Shown one piece after another: positions 7,297 to 13,846 of a stretch of 15,833 bases of DNA. The translations under genes and the position numbers were made by a program. Each line of letters starts with the position of its first letter. The first letter of the stretch is position 1. This DNA comes from Methanothermococcus okinawensis (lineage in GTDB: Archaea > AGJL01 > Methanococci > Methanococcales > Methanococcaceae). Location: positions 1 through 15,833 of the forward strand of contig DQVW01000097.1 in NCBI GenBank assembly GCA_015661555.1. The letters run 5' to 3'. The notes under the pieces were generated by a model. It saw only the letters and a program-made list of their open reading frames with translations. It was not told where the DNA came from and made no database searches.

Positions 7297-8307
7297 TTAC
7301 TTCTTGGAACTTCCCAGTATCTCTTTTAATTTCTCAAGGTGCTCCTTTGTACCAAAGGCGTATACAACGTTGTAAGGTTCCAGGACAACATCTGGTCCTG
7401 GGTTGATTATCACCCTATCTCCATCTTTTATAATTGCCAGTATTGTAGCACCACTTCTCTGTCTTATTTTAGACTCATGGAGGGTTTTTCCAACAACCTC
7501 CGATTGGGGATGGATGGTAAACCTTCCAATCTCCATATCGTAGGTCTCATCCATAAGGGTAGATACGAAATCCAATATCTCAGGTCTTAGAGCCATCTCA
7601 GCTATTCTCATACCCCCTATTATATAGGGAGAGACCACCCTATCAGCACCTGCCTTCAGGAGTTTATCTATGGTTGTCTCTGCCTCAGCCTTTGCAATGA
7701 TATACAACTTAGGGTTCAAACCCCTTGCAGAGATAGTGACAAACAGATTCTCGGCGTCAGATTTGACAGTTGCAATTAACCCCTTGGCCCTCTCCACTCC
7801 AGCTTTTATTAGTACCTCGTCTAAGGTGGCATCCCCTACAACGTAGAGTAGATTCTTAAAGTTCTCAGCCTCCCTAGCTAACTTCTTCTCGTCTATATCT
7901 ACTACTACGTAAGGTACCCCTAAACTGTCAAACTTCTCAGCTACTACCTTTCCTATCTTTCCAAATCCACATATTATATAGTGATCCCTGATGCTCTTCA
8001 ACTTACTCTCCATCTTTTTCAACCTTAGTATCTTTTTTAACTCTCCCTCTATTATGAATCCTGCAATAGAGGCGAAGGTATAGGCCATCGCCCCGGCACC
8101 ACAGATGATGTAAAAGAGTGTGAACAACTTACCCCAGAAGGTGGTAGGTGTTATATCTCCATAACCTACAGTGGAAAGGGTGATCACTGTAACGTAGAGA
8201 GCTGTAAAAAAATCCCACCCCTCTAAATACATAAGACCTAGAGTTGCCGTGAGAATAATAGTTAAGAGTACAAGGATACCTAGCTTTATTCTATTAAGTG
8301 GCTCCAT
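7297..8307 (-). CDS. MthK-like two-helix K+ channel with RCK (TrkA-N/TrkA-C) domain
   Basis: A 336-residue potassium channel. TM1 spans about 8-27. The pore helix is followed by the selectivity filter TVGYGD (46-51), and TM2 spans about 60-86. The cytoplasmic RCK N-domain begins near 108 with the Rossmann loop GFGKIG (114-119) and the acidic VVVDID strand end (134-139); a TrkA-C domain occupies about 250-336. The intact GxGxxG suggests NAD(H) or adenine-nucleotide binding. The reading frame stays open up to a Met at 8529, but that extension would run 134 bp antisense into the divergent gene and has no Shine-Dalgarno. ATG 8307 gives the length of MthK and is preceded by AGGGAAAGAG. Met99 lies just before the RCK domain, where MthK is known to use an internal start to make free RCK subunits. 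The gene converges on herA with a 4-bp gap. Confidence 0.93.
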   Translation of the reverse strand: MEPLNRIKLGILVLLTIILTATLGLMYLEGWDFFTALYVTVITLSTVGYGDITPTTFWGKLFTLFYIICGAGAMAYTFASIAGFIIEGELKKILRLKKMESKLKSIRDHYIICGFGKIGKVVAEKFDSLGVPYVVVDIDEKKLAREAENFKNLLYVVGDATLDEVLIKAGVERAKGLIATVKSDAENLFVTISARGLNPKLYIIAKAEAETTIDKLLKAGADRVVSPYIIGGMRIAEMALRPEILDFVSTLMDETYDMEIGRFTIHPQSEVVGKTLHESKIRQRSGATILAIIKDGDRVIINPGPDVVLEPYNVVYAFGTKEHLEKLKEILGSSKK

Positions 8308-8340
8308 CTCTTTCCCTAGTTGTGATTTATAACTCTTTTG

Positions 8341-8366
8341 ATATTTATTATAAGATCTTATAAATA
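8341..8366. promoter_or_regulatory. Palindromic divergent promoter with back-to-back TATA elements
   Basis: TTATAAGATCTTATAA at 8348-8363 is a perfect 16-bp palindrome. Its right half extends to the plus-strand element TTATAAATA (8358-8366), about 30 bp before the GTG start of the flavoprotein gene. Its left half extends to the minus-strand element TTATAATAAATAT (8353-8341 on the opposite strand), about 38 bp before the channel start. The two TATA elements are separated by only the central GATC, so each would have its BRE region inside the other. Spacing predicts short leaders on both sides. The TATA assignment is inference from sequence and distance. Confidence 0.6.
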
Positions 8367-8395
8367 GTACAGGTGATTTAAAGAGAGGGATAGAT

Positions 8396-9559
8396 GTGTA
8401 CCACTTTATCATCGTAGGATCTGGAGTAGGAGGCTGTACACTATACAGGGAGTTAAATGAGAAGTATCCAGATAAGAAGGTACTACTTCTGGAGATGGGA
8501 AATGAGAGAATGAAATATAACACCCTCAAAGGAGAGGTACAGATACTCTATATTACATCCCTTGGAGGTTCAGGGTTAGGGGCTGTGGGAAATGCCATGA
8601 GGGCAGATCTGAGAAAGGTGGGTATAAGGGGAAGTGAAATTTATCCCGAGATCGAGAGAGAGTTAAAGGTTAGGGAGGTACCAGATAGTCATATCAGGGA
8701 GAGTATTAGACCCCTCTTTGACTATGGATTTAAAAGGACTCCAAAGTTTATAGACTTTGAGGGATGTACCTCCTGTGGTATGTGTGCAAGGAAGATATGC
8801 CCCTATAAATGGACTCCTAGAAGGTTTTTAAATACTCAAAATCCCTCCAGTAAGATAGTTACAAACTTCCACGTCTCCTCTATTTCCAGGGAGGGGGATA
8901 TCTTTAAAGTTGAGGGGTACCATCTACTAGAGGGTAAGAGGAGGGTATTCCAGGGAGAGAGGGTTATAGTATGTGGTGGAGGTATAAACTCCCCAAGGAT
9001 CCTCTCCACCATACTGGACAACGAACACCTTGGAAGTAATCTCTTTGTAGACATCTTCCTCACAGTTGGAGGGGTATTGGAAAATTGTGACTTAGATAGA
9101 TCTGTACCTATGGCCCTCTACAAAAGATATAAGGGGTTTCTACTGTCACCTCATTACTCTTTCCATCTCTACCGTAGTATAAAGAAGGAGAAAAAAGATG
9201 TAAGGAGTGGGGATATTTACGGTATAATGGTTAAAATAGGGGACGAAGGTAGGGGATTTGTTAAGGGAAATAGAGTATATAAAGAGGTTGGGGAGAGGGA
9301 TAAGAGATTACTTTCAAGGGGGATAGAGGAGGCCTCAAAGATACTTCAAGATATGGGGGTTGAGGAGATACATAGAACTGTACTTAGGGGATCCCATCCT
9401 GGAGGCACCTGTGCCATGGGTAAGGTGGTGGATAAAAACTTTGAGACCGAGGTGGAGAACCTCTACGTCTGCGATGCCTCGGTATTTCCAGAGTCTCCAG
9501 GTCTACCTCCCATCCTGGGAATAGTGGCAATGGGAAAGAAGTTGGGAGGTATTCTATAA
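8396..9559 (+). CDS. GMC-like FAD oxidoreductase with a 4Fe-4S ferredoxin-type motif
   Basis: A 387-residue flavoprotein, short for the GMC family. The N-terminus FIIVGSGVGG (4-13) is a Rossmann FAD-binding loop ending in the acidic LLLEMG strand. LGGSGLGAVGNAMRAD (56-71) matches the GMC GG-S-x-N region. RVIVCGGGINSPRIL (189-203) is the second FAD-contact motif. SHPGGTCAMG (333-342) and NLYVCDASVFPESPGLPP (355-372) form the GMC C-terminal motif. An insertion carries C124-x2-C127-x2-C130-x4-C135-Pro, a likely 4Fe-4S site. The His of the HPGGT motif (His334) is kept, but the second catalytic His/Asn position appears to be Pro371. The start is GTG 8396, with GAGGGAT just upstream and no in-frame ATG before a stop. 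It heads a run with hcgB (16-nt gap), hcgC and argG. The substrate is unknown; a role in FeGP-cofactor assembly is only inferred from position. Confidence 0.8.
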   Translation: MYHFIIVGSGVGGCTLYRELNEKYPDKKVLLLEMGNERMKYNTLKGEVQILYITSLGGSGLGAVGNAMRADLRKVGIRGSEIYPEIERELKVREVPDSHIRESIRPLFDYGFKRTPKFIDFEGCTSCGMCARKICPYKWTPRRFLNTQNPSSKIVTNFHVSSISREGDIFKVEGYHLLEGKRRVFQGERVIVCGGGINSPRILSTILDNEHLGSNLFVDIFLTVGGVLENCDLDRSVPMALYKRYKGFLLSPHYSFHLYRSIKKEKKDVRSGDIYGIMVKIGDEGRGFVKGNRVYKEVGERDKRLLSRGIEEASKILQDMGVEEIHRTVLRGSHPGGTCAMGKVVDKNFETEVENLYVCDASVFPESPGLPPILGIVAMGKKLGGIL

Positions 9560-9575
9560 TGAAAAGGGGGTAATA

Positions 9576-10055
9576 ATGGGGCTGGAAGACTATATTTTAA
9601 GGGCCTACCTAGAGTCCTCCAGGGGTGAAAGAAAGGGGGATAGATTGGAGGAGGTAGAGGCTATAAGGGATTACATCCTCAGGGGGAAGAAGGTAGTTGT
9701 GGCCACGAGAAACTTGGATAAATTCAGGGTGATCAGGGAGGTGCTACTGGAGAAGGTTTATAAGGGGAGGGAGGTAGATATATCCAGGATAGAGATACCT
9801 ACTGAGGTCGCAGATCTTACAAGAATGCCAGCACTTAGTAAGGGCCTGATAGCTGTAGATACAACAGATGCCCACATAGTGATTGCAAGGGGTAGGTTGG
9901 GAGTGCCAGGTTCAGGTTCCATGCTTCTCATTTTAGATAGTAAAGGTAGGATCTTAAGTGGCTCCATATCTCCTCCCTCTGTTATACACAGGAGAAGTGT
10001 CGAAGATACCGTTAGGGAGGAGTTGTTGGAGGCACTGAGGAGGATAGGAATATAG
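9576..10055 (+). CDS. hcgB: FeGP-cofactor guanylyltransferase HcgB
   Basis: HcgB joins GMP from GTP to the pyridinol precursor of the iron-guanylylpyridinol cofactor of [Fe]-hydrogenase (Hmd), which reduces methenyl-H4MPT with H2. The 159-residue length fits the family (formerly DUF3236). Visible motifs are VVVATRNLDKF (40-50), similar to the TxNxxK phosphate-binding loop of the related inosine triphosphatase fold; AVDTTDAH (93-100); and ARGRLGVPGSGSM (104-116), followed by SGSISPPSVIHRR. Start ATG 9576 follows AAGGGGGTAAT. It lies 9 nt upstream of hcgC, the pairing also found in other methanococci as far as I recall. hmd itself and the other hcg genes are not in the window. Confidence 0.88.
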   Translation: MGLEDYILRAYLESSRGERKGDRLEEVEAIRDYILRGKKVVVATRNLDKFRVIREVLLEKVYKGREVDISRIEIPTEVADLTRMPALSKGLIAVDTTDAHIVIARGRLGVPGSGSMLLILDSKGRILSGSISPPSVIHRRSVEDTVREELLEALRRIGI

Positions 10056-10064
10056 GGGGATATT

Positions 10065-10853
10065 ATGAAGTACGGTATAACAGAGACTGTAAAAACCTTG
10101 GACTCCAAGACCAAGGTGGTAGATATAATCTACTCCATTGTAGAGGAGAAGACAAGGGCTGTAAAGTACTTCCTGGAGGGGGAGGAGTTTAGGGAGACTC
10201 TTATATTCGGGGCCTACCTCTGTGGAAATTATATGGCCTCCTCCCTTCTAAACGACTCTGAGAAGGTGATACTTGTAGACATCTATCCCCATCTCAGAGA
10301 TATTGTAAGAAATGAGAGGATAACCTTTATGGATATAAATTCCTTCAACCTGGCCCTGAGGAATGGGAGGTTAAACCCCGATCTAGTAATTGACCTTACA
10401 GGGTTGGGAGGTGTAAGCCCAGAGGTTATCTCCCACTTCGATCCAGAGGTCCTAATAGTGGAAAACCCAAAGGGGGTATATGACAGGGATATCTATGAGG
10501 TGGATAACTCCCTGGAGAGGTTGAGGGTAGGTAGGAGGAGGGGGTTGCTAAATACCTACAGAATCTCCAGGGTCTCAAAGACCTCTGGAACTATGACATT
10601 GACTATAGACACTGTACTCGATGCCTGCCATGAGATCAGAGAACTTGAAGGTATACTCTACGTGGTACCAAATTTAAGGTACTACGAGGGAATCCTCTTT
10701 CACGAGAAGAATGTAAGGAAGTTTATGGAGGAGATAAACAAACCTGCCATAACTGTAAGTTGTCTGGACGAGGACATCTATCCAGAGGTAGAGAAGATTC
10801 TTAAGAGAAATATAGAGAGGGTGAAATCCTTCGTAGAACCTGTAGATAGGTGA
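10065..10853 (+). CDS. hcgC: FeGP-cofactor pyridinol C3-methyltransferase HcgC
   Basis: HcgC transfers a methyl group from S-adenosylmethionine to C3 of the pyridinol ring in biosynthesis of the FeGP cofactor of [Fe]-hydrogenase. The protein has 262 residues, the family's usual size (formerly DUF1188). After an N-terminal helical region, LIFGAYLCGNYMASS (46-60) and VILVDIYP (68-75) form the Rossmann-like cofactor-binding strand-loop-helix. DLVIDLTGLGG (106-116) is a second loop, and KTSGTMTLTIDTVLDACHE in the C-terminal half is a conserved-looking block. Start ATG 10065 follows TAGGGGGATATT. The TGA stop forms part of the AGGTGA site for argG. Family recognition is from memory of the sequence pattern, strengthened by adjacency to hcgB. 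Confidence 0.87.
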   Translation: MKYGITETVKTLDSKTKVVDIIYSIVEEKTRAVKYFLEGEEFRETLIFGAYLCGNYMASSLLNDSEKVILVDIYPHLRDIVRNERITFMDINSFNLALRNGRLNPDLVIDLTGLGGVSPEVISHFDPEVLIVENPKGVYDRDIYEVDNSLERLRVGRRRGLLNTYRISRVSKTSGTMTLTIDTVLDACHEIRELEGILYVVPNLRYYEGILFHEKNVRKFMEEINKPAITVSCLDEDIYPEVEKILKRNIERVKSFVEPVDR

Positions 10854-10857
10854 AAAG

Positions 10858-12051
10858 ATGCCAGAGAGAATAGCAGTTTTAGCCTACTCTGGAGGTTTAG
10901 ATACAAGTTGTTGCCTGAAGTTGTTGGAGGAGAGATACGGGTACAAGGTGGTAACACTATGTGTAGATGTGGGGCAGCCCGAGGAGGAGATTAAAGAGTG
11001 CGAGGAGAAGGCCAGGAGATATGGAGTATATGACCACTACACCCTAGATGCCAAGGAGGAGTTTGTAAAGGAGTATATATTTAGGGCTATAAGGGCAAAT
11101 GCCATGTATGAGGGATATCCCCTATCTACAGCCCTAGCCAGGCCCCTCATTGCCACGAAGTTAGTTCAACTGGCAGAGGAGCTAGGTGCAGAGGCAGTAG
11201 CCCACGGCTGTACAGGGAAGGGGAACGATCAGTTTAGATTTGAAGCCATCATCAGGGCGAAGGCGCCGCATCTAAGGATAATCGCCCCAATTAGAGATCT
11301 AAACCTTACAAGAAGAGAGGAGATAGAGTACGCTAAAAAACATGGTATTGAGATCCCCTCAGAGAGTAAAAAATACAGTATAGACGAGAATCTCTGGGGT
11401 AGAAGTATAGAGGGGGGTCCACTGGAGGATCCCGCCTTTGAACCTCCCGAGGAGATATACTCCTGGACCAGGAATCCAAAGGAATGTACTGAGGAGGAAT
11501 ACGTAGAGATAGAGTTTGAGAAGGGGATACCTGTCCGTATAAATGGGAGGGAGATGGATCCAGTAGAGCTTATAAGGGAGTGTAACAGGATAGGAGGAAG
11601 AAATGGTATTGGTAGAATAGACATTATTGAGGATAGGATAATAGGTTTAAAATCCAGGGAGAATTACGAATGCCCAGGGGCAGTGATGCTTATAACTACA
11701 CATAAAGCCCTGGAGCAGTTGGTACTTACTAGAGAGGAGTTGAAGTTCAAGGAGATAGTGGATGCCACCTATGGAGACCTTGTATACAGGGGTCTCTGGC
11801 ATGAACCCCTAAGGGAGGGGTTAGATGGGTTTATAGAGAAGACCCAGGAGAGGGTATGTGGTAAGGTTACCTTGAAGTTGTACGGAGGCTCCCTCTGGGT
11901 TGTTGGAAGGGAGAGTCCCTATGCCCTGTACAGTAAGGACCTAGTATCCTTCGAGGAGAAGGAGATGGATCAGAGGGAGATTACAGGTATGGTTAAATAC
12001 TACGGATTGCAGGCTGCCCTATACCAATCCATTAAAAGAAGACTCCAGTAG
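10858..12051 (+). CDS. argG: Argininosuccinate synthase
   Basis: ArgG condenses citrulline and aspartate with ATP to argininosuccinate, the penultimate step of arginine biosynthesis; the released pyrophosphate is removed by pyrophosphatase. The 397-residue length is standard. The N-type PP-loop SGGLDTS (11-17) is followed by LCVDVGQ, the citrulline/aspartate-binding HGCTGKGNDQFRFE (116-129) and SIDENLWGRSIEGGPLEDP (174-192), all intact. Start ATG 10858 lies 4 nt after AGGTGA (10848-10853), whose TGA ends hcgC, so translation is probably coupled. The pathway link to hcgBC is not obvious, and no other arg gene is present. The last 33 bp overlap the convergent truA gene, and its TAG stop lies in a 10-bp palindrome. 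Confidence 0.97.
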   Translation: MPERIAVLAYSGGLDTSCCLKLLEERYGYKVVTLCVDVGQPEEEIKECEEKARRYGVYDHYTLDAKEEFVKEYIFRAIRANAMYEGYPLSTALARPLIATKLVQLAEELGAEAVAHGCTGKGNDQFRFEAIIRAKAPHLRIIAPIRDLNLTRREEIEYAKKHGIEIPSESKKYSIDENLWGRSIEGGPLEDPAFEPPEEIYSWTRNPKECTEEEYVEIEFEKGIPVRINGREMDPVELIRECNRIGGRNGIGRIDIIEDRIIGLKSRENYECPGAVMLITTHKALEQLVLTREELKFKEIVDATYGDLVYRGLWHEPLREGLDGFIEKTQERVCGKVTLKLYGGSLWVVGRESPYALYSKDLVSFEEKEMDQREITGMVKYYGLQAALYQSIKRRLQ

Positions 12052-12840
12052 ATCTACCATGCTCCTGGAGACCCCACATCTTACAACACTTCTCCGGTAC
12101 TCCTCCTCCCACTCCTCCCTAAATCTCCTCACCACATAGGGATCGTATATATACTCCACATCTGTTTTGGCCTCAACTAGTATAAGACCCTCGGGAGGGG
12201 CAGCAGGTACACCTTCCCTGTGATTCACATCTAGGAGGCGGTCTATCCAAGATACATCCCTTCTACCTCTACCTATCTCTGAAAGTACTGTCACTATCTT
12301 TCTAACCATGTTCCAGAGGAAACTCTCCCCTATAACGTCTATCACTATATAGGGATCATGTTGGGAAATCCTTATATCCAGTATCCTTCTAATGGGGCTC
12401 TTCTCCTTGGACCTATCCCTCTTGGAGAGGTTGTGGAAGGAGTGGGTTCCAACAAGTTTCTTAGCCCCCTCAATCATGAGATCTATGTTGTAATCCTCAT
12501 CTCCTGGGAGTATATACCTGTAGTGCCTATACCTAACCTTTGGTATCTCTTCTATCCTTCTATACCCAAGTATCCAGATGCCCCTATTCTTTAACCTGGA
12601 GTAGATATAGGAGAGTTTAGGTTCCTCCCTTAGATAGACTACTACAAAGTTCCCAAGTGCTGAAACCCCCCTATCAGTTCTACCCCCGTAGAATAGAATA
12701 CCCTTTTTACCCTCAATTAGATATCCACATTCCTCCAGAGCCCCTATTATCTTATCACATACGGTGTCCCCATGGGGTTGAGATTGAAACCCTCTATGAC
12801 GTCCGTCGTAGGCCACCTTGAGTATGTACATACCCTCCAT
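12019..12840 (-). CDS. truA: tRNA pseudouridine synthase TruA
   Basis: TruA-family enzymes isomerise uridines at positions 38-40 of the tRNA anticodon stem. The 273-residue protein opens with YILKVAYDGRHRGFQSQP (5-22), the usual K-x-x-YDG-x-x-x-x-GFQ-x-Q start, and carries the catalytic motif GGRTDRGVSA (52-61, Asp56). It also has the RHYRYIL strand, GTHSFHNLSKRD and SFLWNMVRKIV, typical of the second half. ATG 12840 is chosen because GTGAT lies 3 nt upstream; the Met at codon 4 has GGAGG too close for use. The C-terminus runs 33 bp into the end of argG on the opposite strand. It is divergent from the pyrophosphatase gene. Confidence 0.95.
   Translation of the reverse strand: MEGMYILKVAYDGRHRGFQSQPHGDTVCDKIIGALEECGYLIEGKKGILFYGGRTDRGVSALGNFVVVYLREEPKLSYIYSRLKNRGIWILGYRRIEEIPKVRYRHYRYILPGDEDYNIDLMIEGAKKLVGTHSFHNLSKRDRSKEKSPIRRILDIRISQHDPYIVIDVIGESFLWNMVRKIVTVLSEIGRGRRDVSWIDRLLDVNHREGVPAAPPEGLILVEAKTDVEYIYDPYVVRRFREEWEEEYRRSVVRCGVSRSMVDLLESSFNGLV
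12043..12070. repeat. Inverted repeat with nested GTAGATCTAC palindrome at the argG/truA overlap
   Basis: CTCCAG (12043-12048) pairs with CTGGAG (12065-12070) around a 16-nt loop. The 10-bp perfect palindrome GTAGATCTAC at 12048-12057 begins at the last stem base and carries the argG TAG stop at 12049-12051. The same 10-mer recurs at the ppaC stop. A role in 3'-end formation is possible, but the region is also coding for the truA C-terminus. Confidence 0.45.
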
Positions 12841-12907
12841 GGTATCACAGATACCGTTTTTATATCAAAAATAAAAATTATAGTTATAAAAAAAGTTGGG
12901 GGATAAG
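12841..12907. promoter_or_regulatory. Divergent promoter region between truA and the pyrophosphatase gene
   Basis: This 67-bp AT-rich spacer carries GGTATC-ACA-GATACC (12841-12855), a 6-bp-arm inverted repeat touching the truA start codon, whose lower strand also supplies the GTGAT Shine-Dalgarno of truA. Upstream of it are TATA-like stretches GATATAAAAA (12866-12857, minus) and an AT run at 12866-12892 usable by either gene. If the nearest element served truA, its start site would fall at the ATG, so a more distal element or leaderless transcription is possible. Assignments are tentative. Confidence 0.4.
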
Positions 12908-13831
12908 ATGCTATACGTAGTGGGGCACAAGAACCCAGATACAGACAGTATATGTTCCGCCATAGTTCTAGCCTACTTCCTAGATGGAGTTCCTGCAAGG
13001 CTGGGAGATCTAAATCCTGAGACCCAGTTGGTACTGAGAAGATTTGGAGTTATGGAACCTGAGTTAATAAGATCTGCTGAGGGTAAGGAGATATTCCTAG
13101 TAGATCACAGTGAGAAGTCTCAAACCCTAGATGATCTTGAGAGAGGAAAACTTGTAGGTATTCTTGACCACCACAAGATAGGTATAACCACTGTGGAGCC
13201 AATAGTCTACCTTGCAAAACCTGTGGGATCCACAGCCACCATAATAGGGGAACTCTATTTTAAAAATGGATTGGATATTATAGGGGGAGAGAACAAGGAG
13301 TTAAAACCTGACCTGGCAGGGTTACTACTCTCTGCAATTATTTCAGATACAGTTCTCTTCAGATCCCCAACTACCACAGATCTAGATAAAAAAATAGGGG
13401 AAAAACTTGCAGAGATTGCAGGTATAGAGGATATACAGGCCTACGGGATGGAGTTACTTAAGGCAAAGTCTACAGTAAGTAAGATGAAACCTGAGGAGAT
13501 TGTGGAATTGGACTACAAGGAGTACAACTTCAACGGTAGAAAGGTAGGTATTGGACAGGTAGAGGTAATAGATATTGGAGAAATCCAGGAGAAGAAGGAG
13601 GAGATATTCAGGATACTTCAGGAGAAACTTAAGGAGGGCTACGATCTTATACTCTTCCTAATAACGGATATAATGAGAGGGGGTAGTGAGGTACTGGTTG
13701 TAGGTAACAGGGAGGCCTTTGAGAGGGCCTTCAATGTAAAGTTGGAGGGGAACAGTGTATATCTAGAGGGGGTTATGTCCAGGAAGAAACAGGTAGTTCC
13801 TCCACTGGAGAGGTATTACAAGGGGTTGTAG
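12908..13831 (+). CDS. ppaC: Manganese-dependent inorganic pyrophosphatase (family II)
   Basis: This DHH-superfamily enzyme hydrolyses pyrophosphate to phosphate, pulling forward biosynthetic reactions such as those of ArgG and HcgB. From ATG 12908 it has 307 residues, typical of the family. Metal ligands are visible: GHKNPDTDS (His7, Asp11, Asp13), VDH (Asp66), the DHH motif ILDHHKIG (Asp87-His88-His89) and SDT (Asp147). The C-terminal DHHA2 domain ends with SRKKQVVPPLER, the substrate-binding loop. An in-frame TTG at 12896 is rejected because GGGGGAT lies just before the ATG and would fall inside the extended coding region. No CBS regulatory insertion is present. The gene converges on feoA with a 2-bp gap, and its stop lies in a hairpin. 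Confidence 0.96.
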   Translation: MLYVVGHKNPDTDSICSAIVLAYFLDGVPARLGDLNPETQLVLRRFGVMEPELIRSAEGKEIFLVDHSEKSQTLDDLERGKLVGILDHHKIGITTVEPIVYLAKPVGSTATIIGELYFKNGLDIIGGENKELKPDLAGLLLSAIISDTVLFRSPTTTDLDKKIGEKLAEIAGIEDIQAYGMELLKAKSTVSKMKPEEIVELDYKEYNFNGRKVGIGQVEVIDIGEIQEKKEEIFRILQEKLKEGYDLILFLITDIMRGGSEVLVVGNREAFERAFNVKLEGNSVYLEGVMSRKKQVVPPLERYYKGL

Positions 13832-13846
13832 ATCTACTCTACAACC
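13824..13846. terminator. Hairpin spanning both stop codons of ppaC and feoA
   Basis: GGTTGTAGA (13824-13832) and TCTACAACC (13838-13846) form a perfect 9-bp stem with a 5-nt loop, extendable by two G-U pairs in the plus-strand RNA. The palindrome GTAGATCTAC (13828-13837) lies inside, and its two halves are the TAG of ppaC (13829-13831) and, on the other strand, the TAG of feoA (13836-13834). There is no strong U-tract, so archaeal intrinsic termination is not clearly supported; a 3'-end stabiliser or a bidirectional terminator is an alternative. Confidence 0.5.

Noticed and set aside
8308..8529. N-terminal extension of the K+ channel frame to a Met at 8529
   Set aside because: It would lie antisense over the start of the flavoprotein gene and across the promoter spacer. 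The family length and first transmembrane helix fit the ATG at 8307.
11229..11624. Minus-strand 131-codon frame opposite argG
   Set aside because: The argG motifs in this stretch are intact and the antisense product is low-complexity Ser/Pro/Ile-rich.
12896..12907. TTG start for the pyrophosphatase
   Set aside because: It would make the GGGGGAT Shine-Dalgarno coding; ATG 12908 gives the family's usual length and N-terminus.
12747..12998. Minus-strand open frame of 83 codons across the truA/ppaC spacer
   Set aside because: It overlaps truA in another frame, is antisense to the start of ppaC and crosses their promoters; no domain signs.
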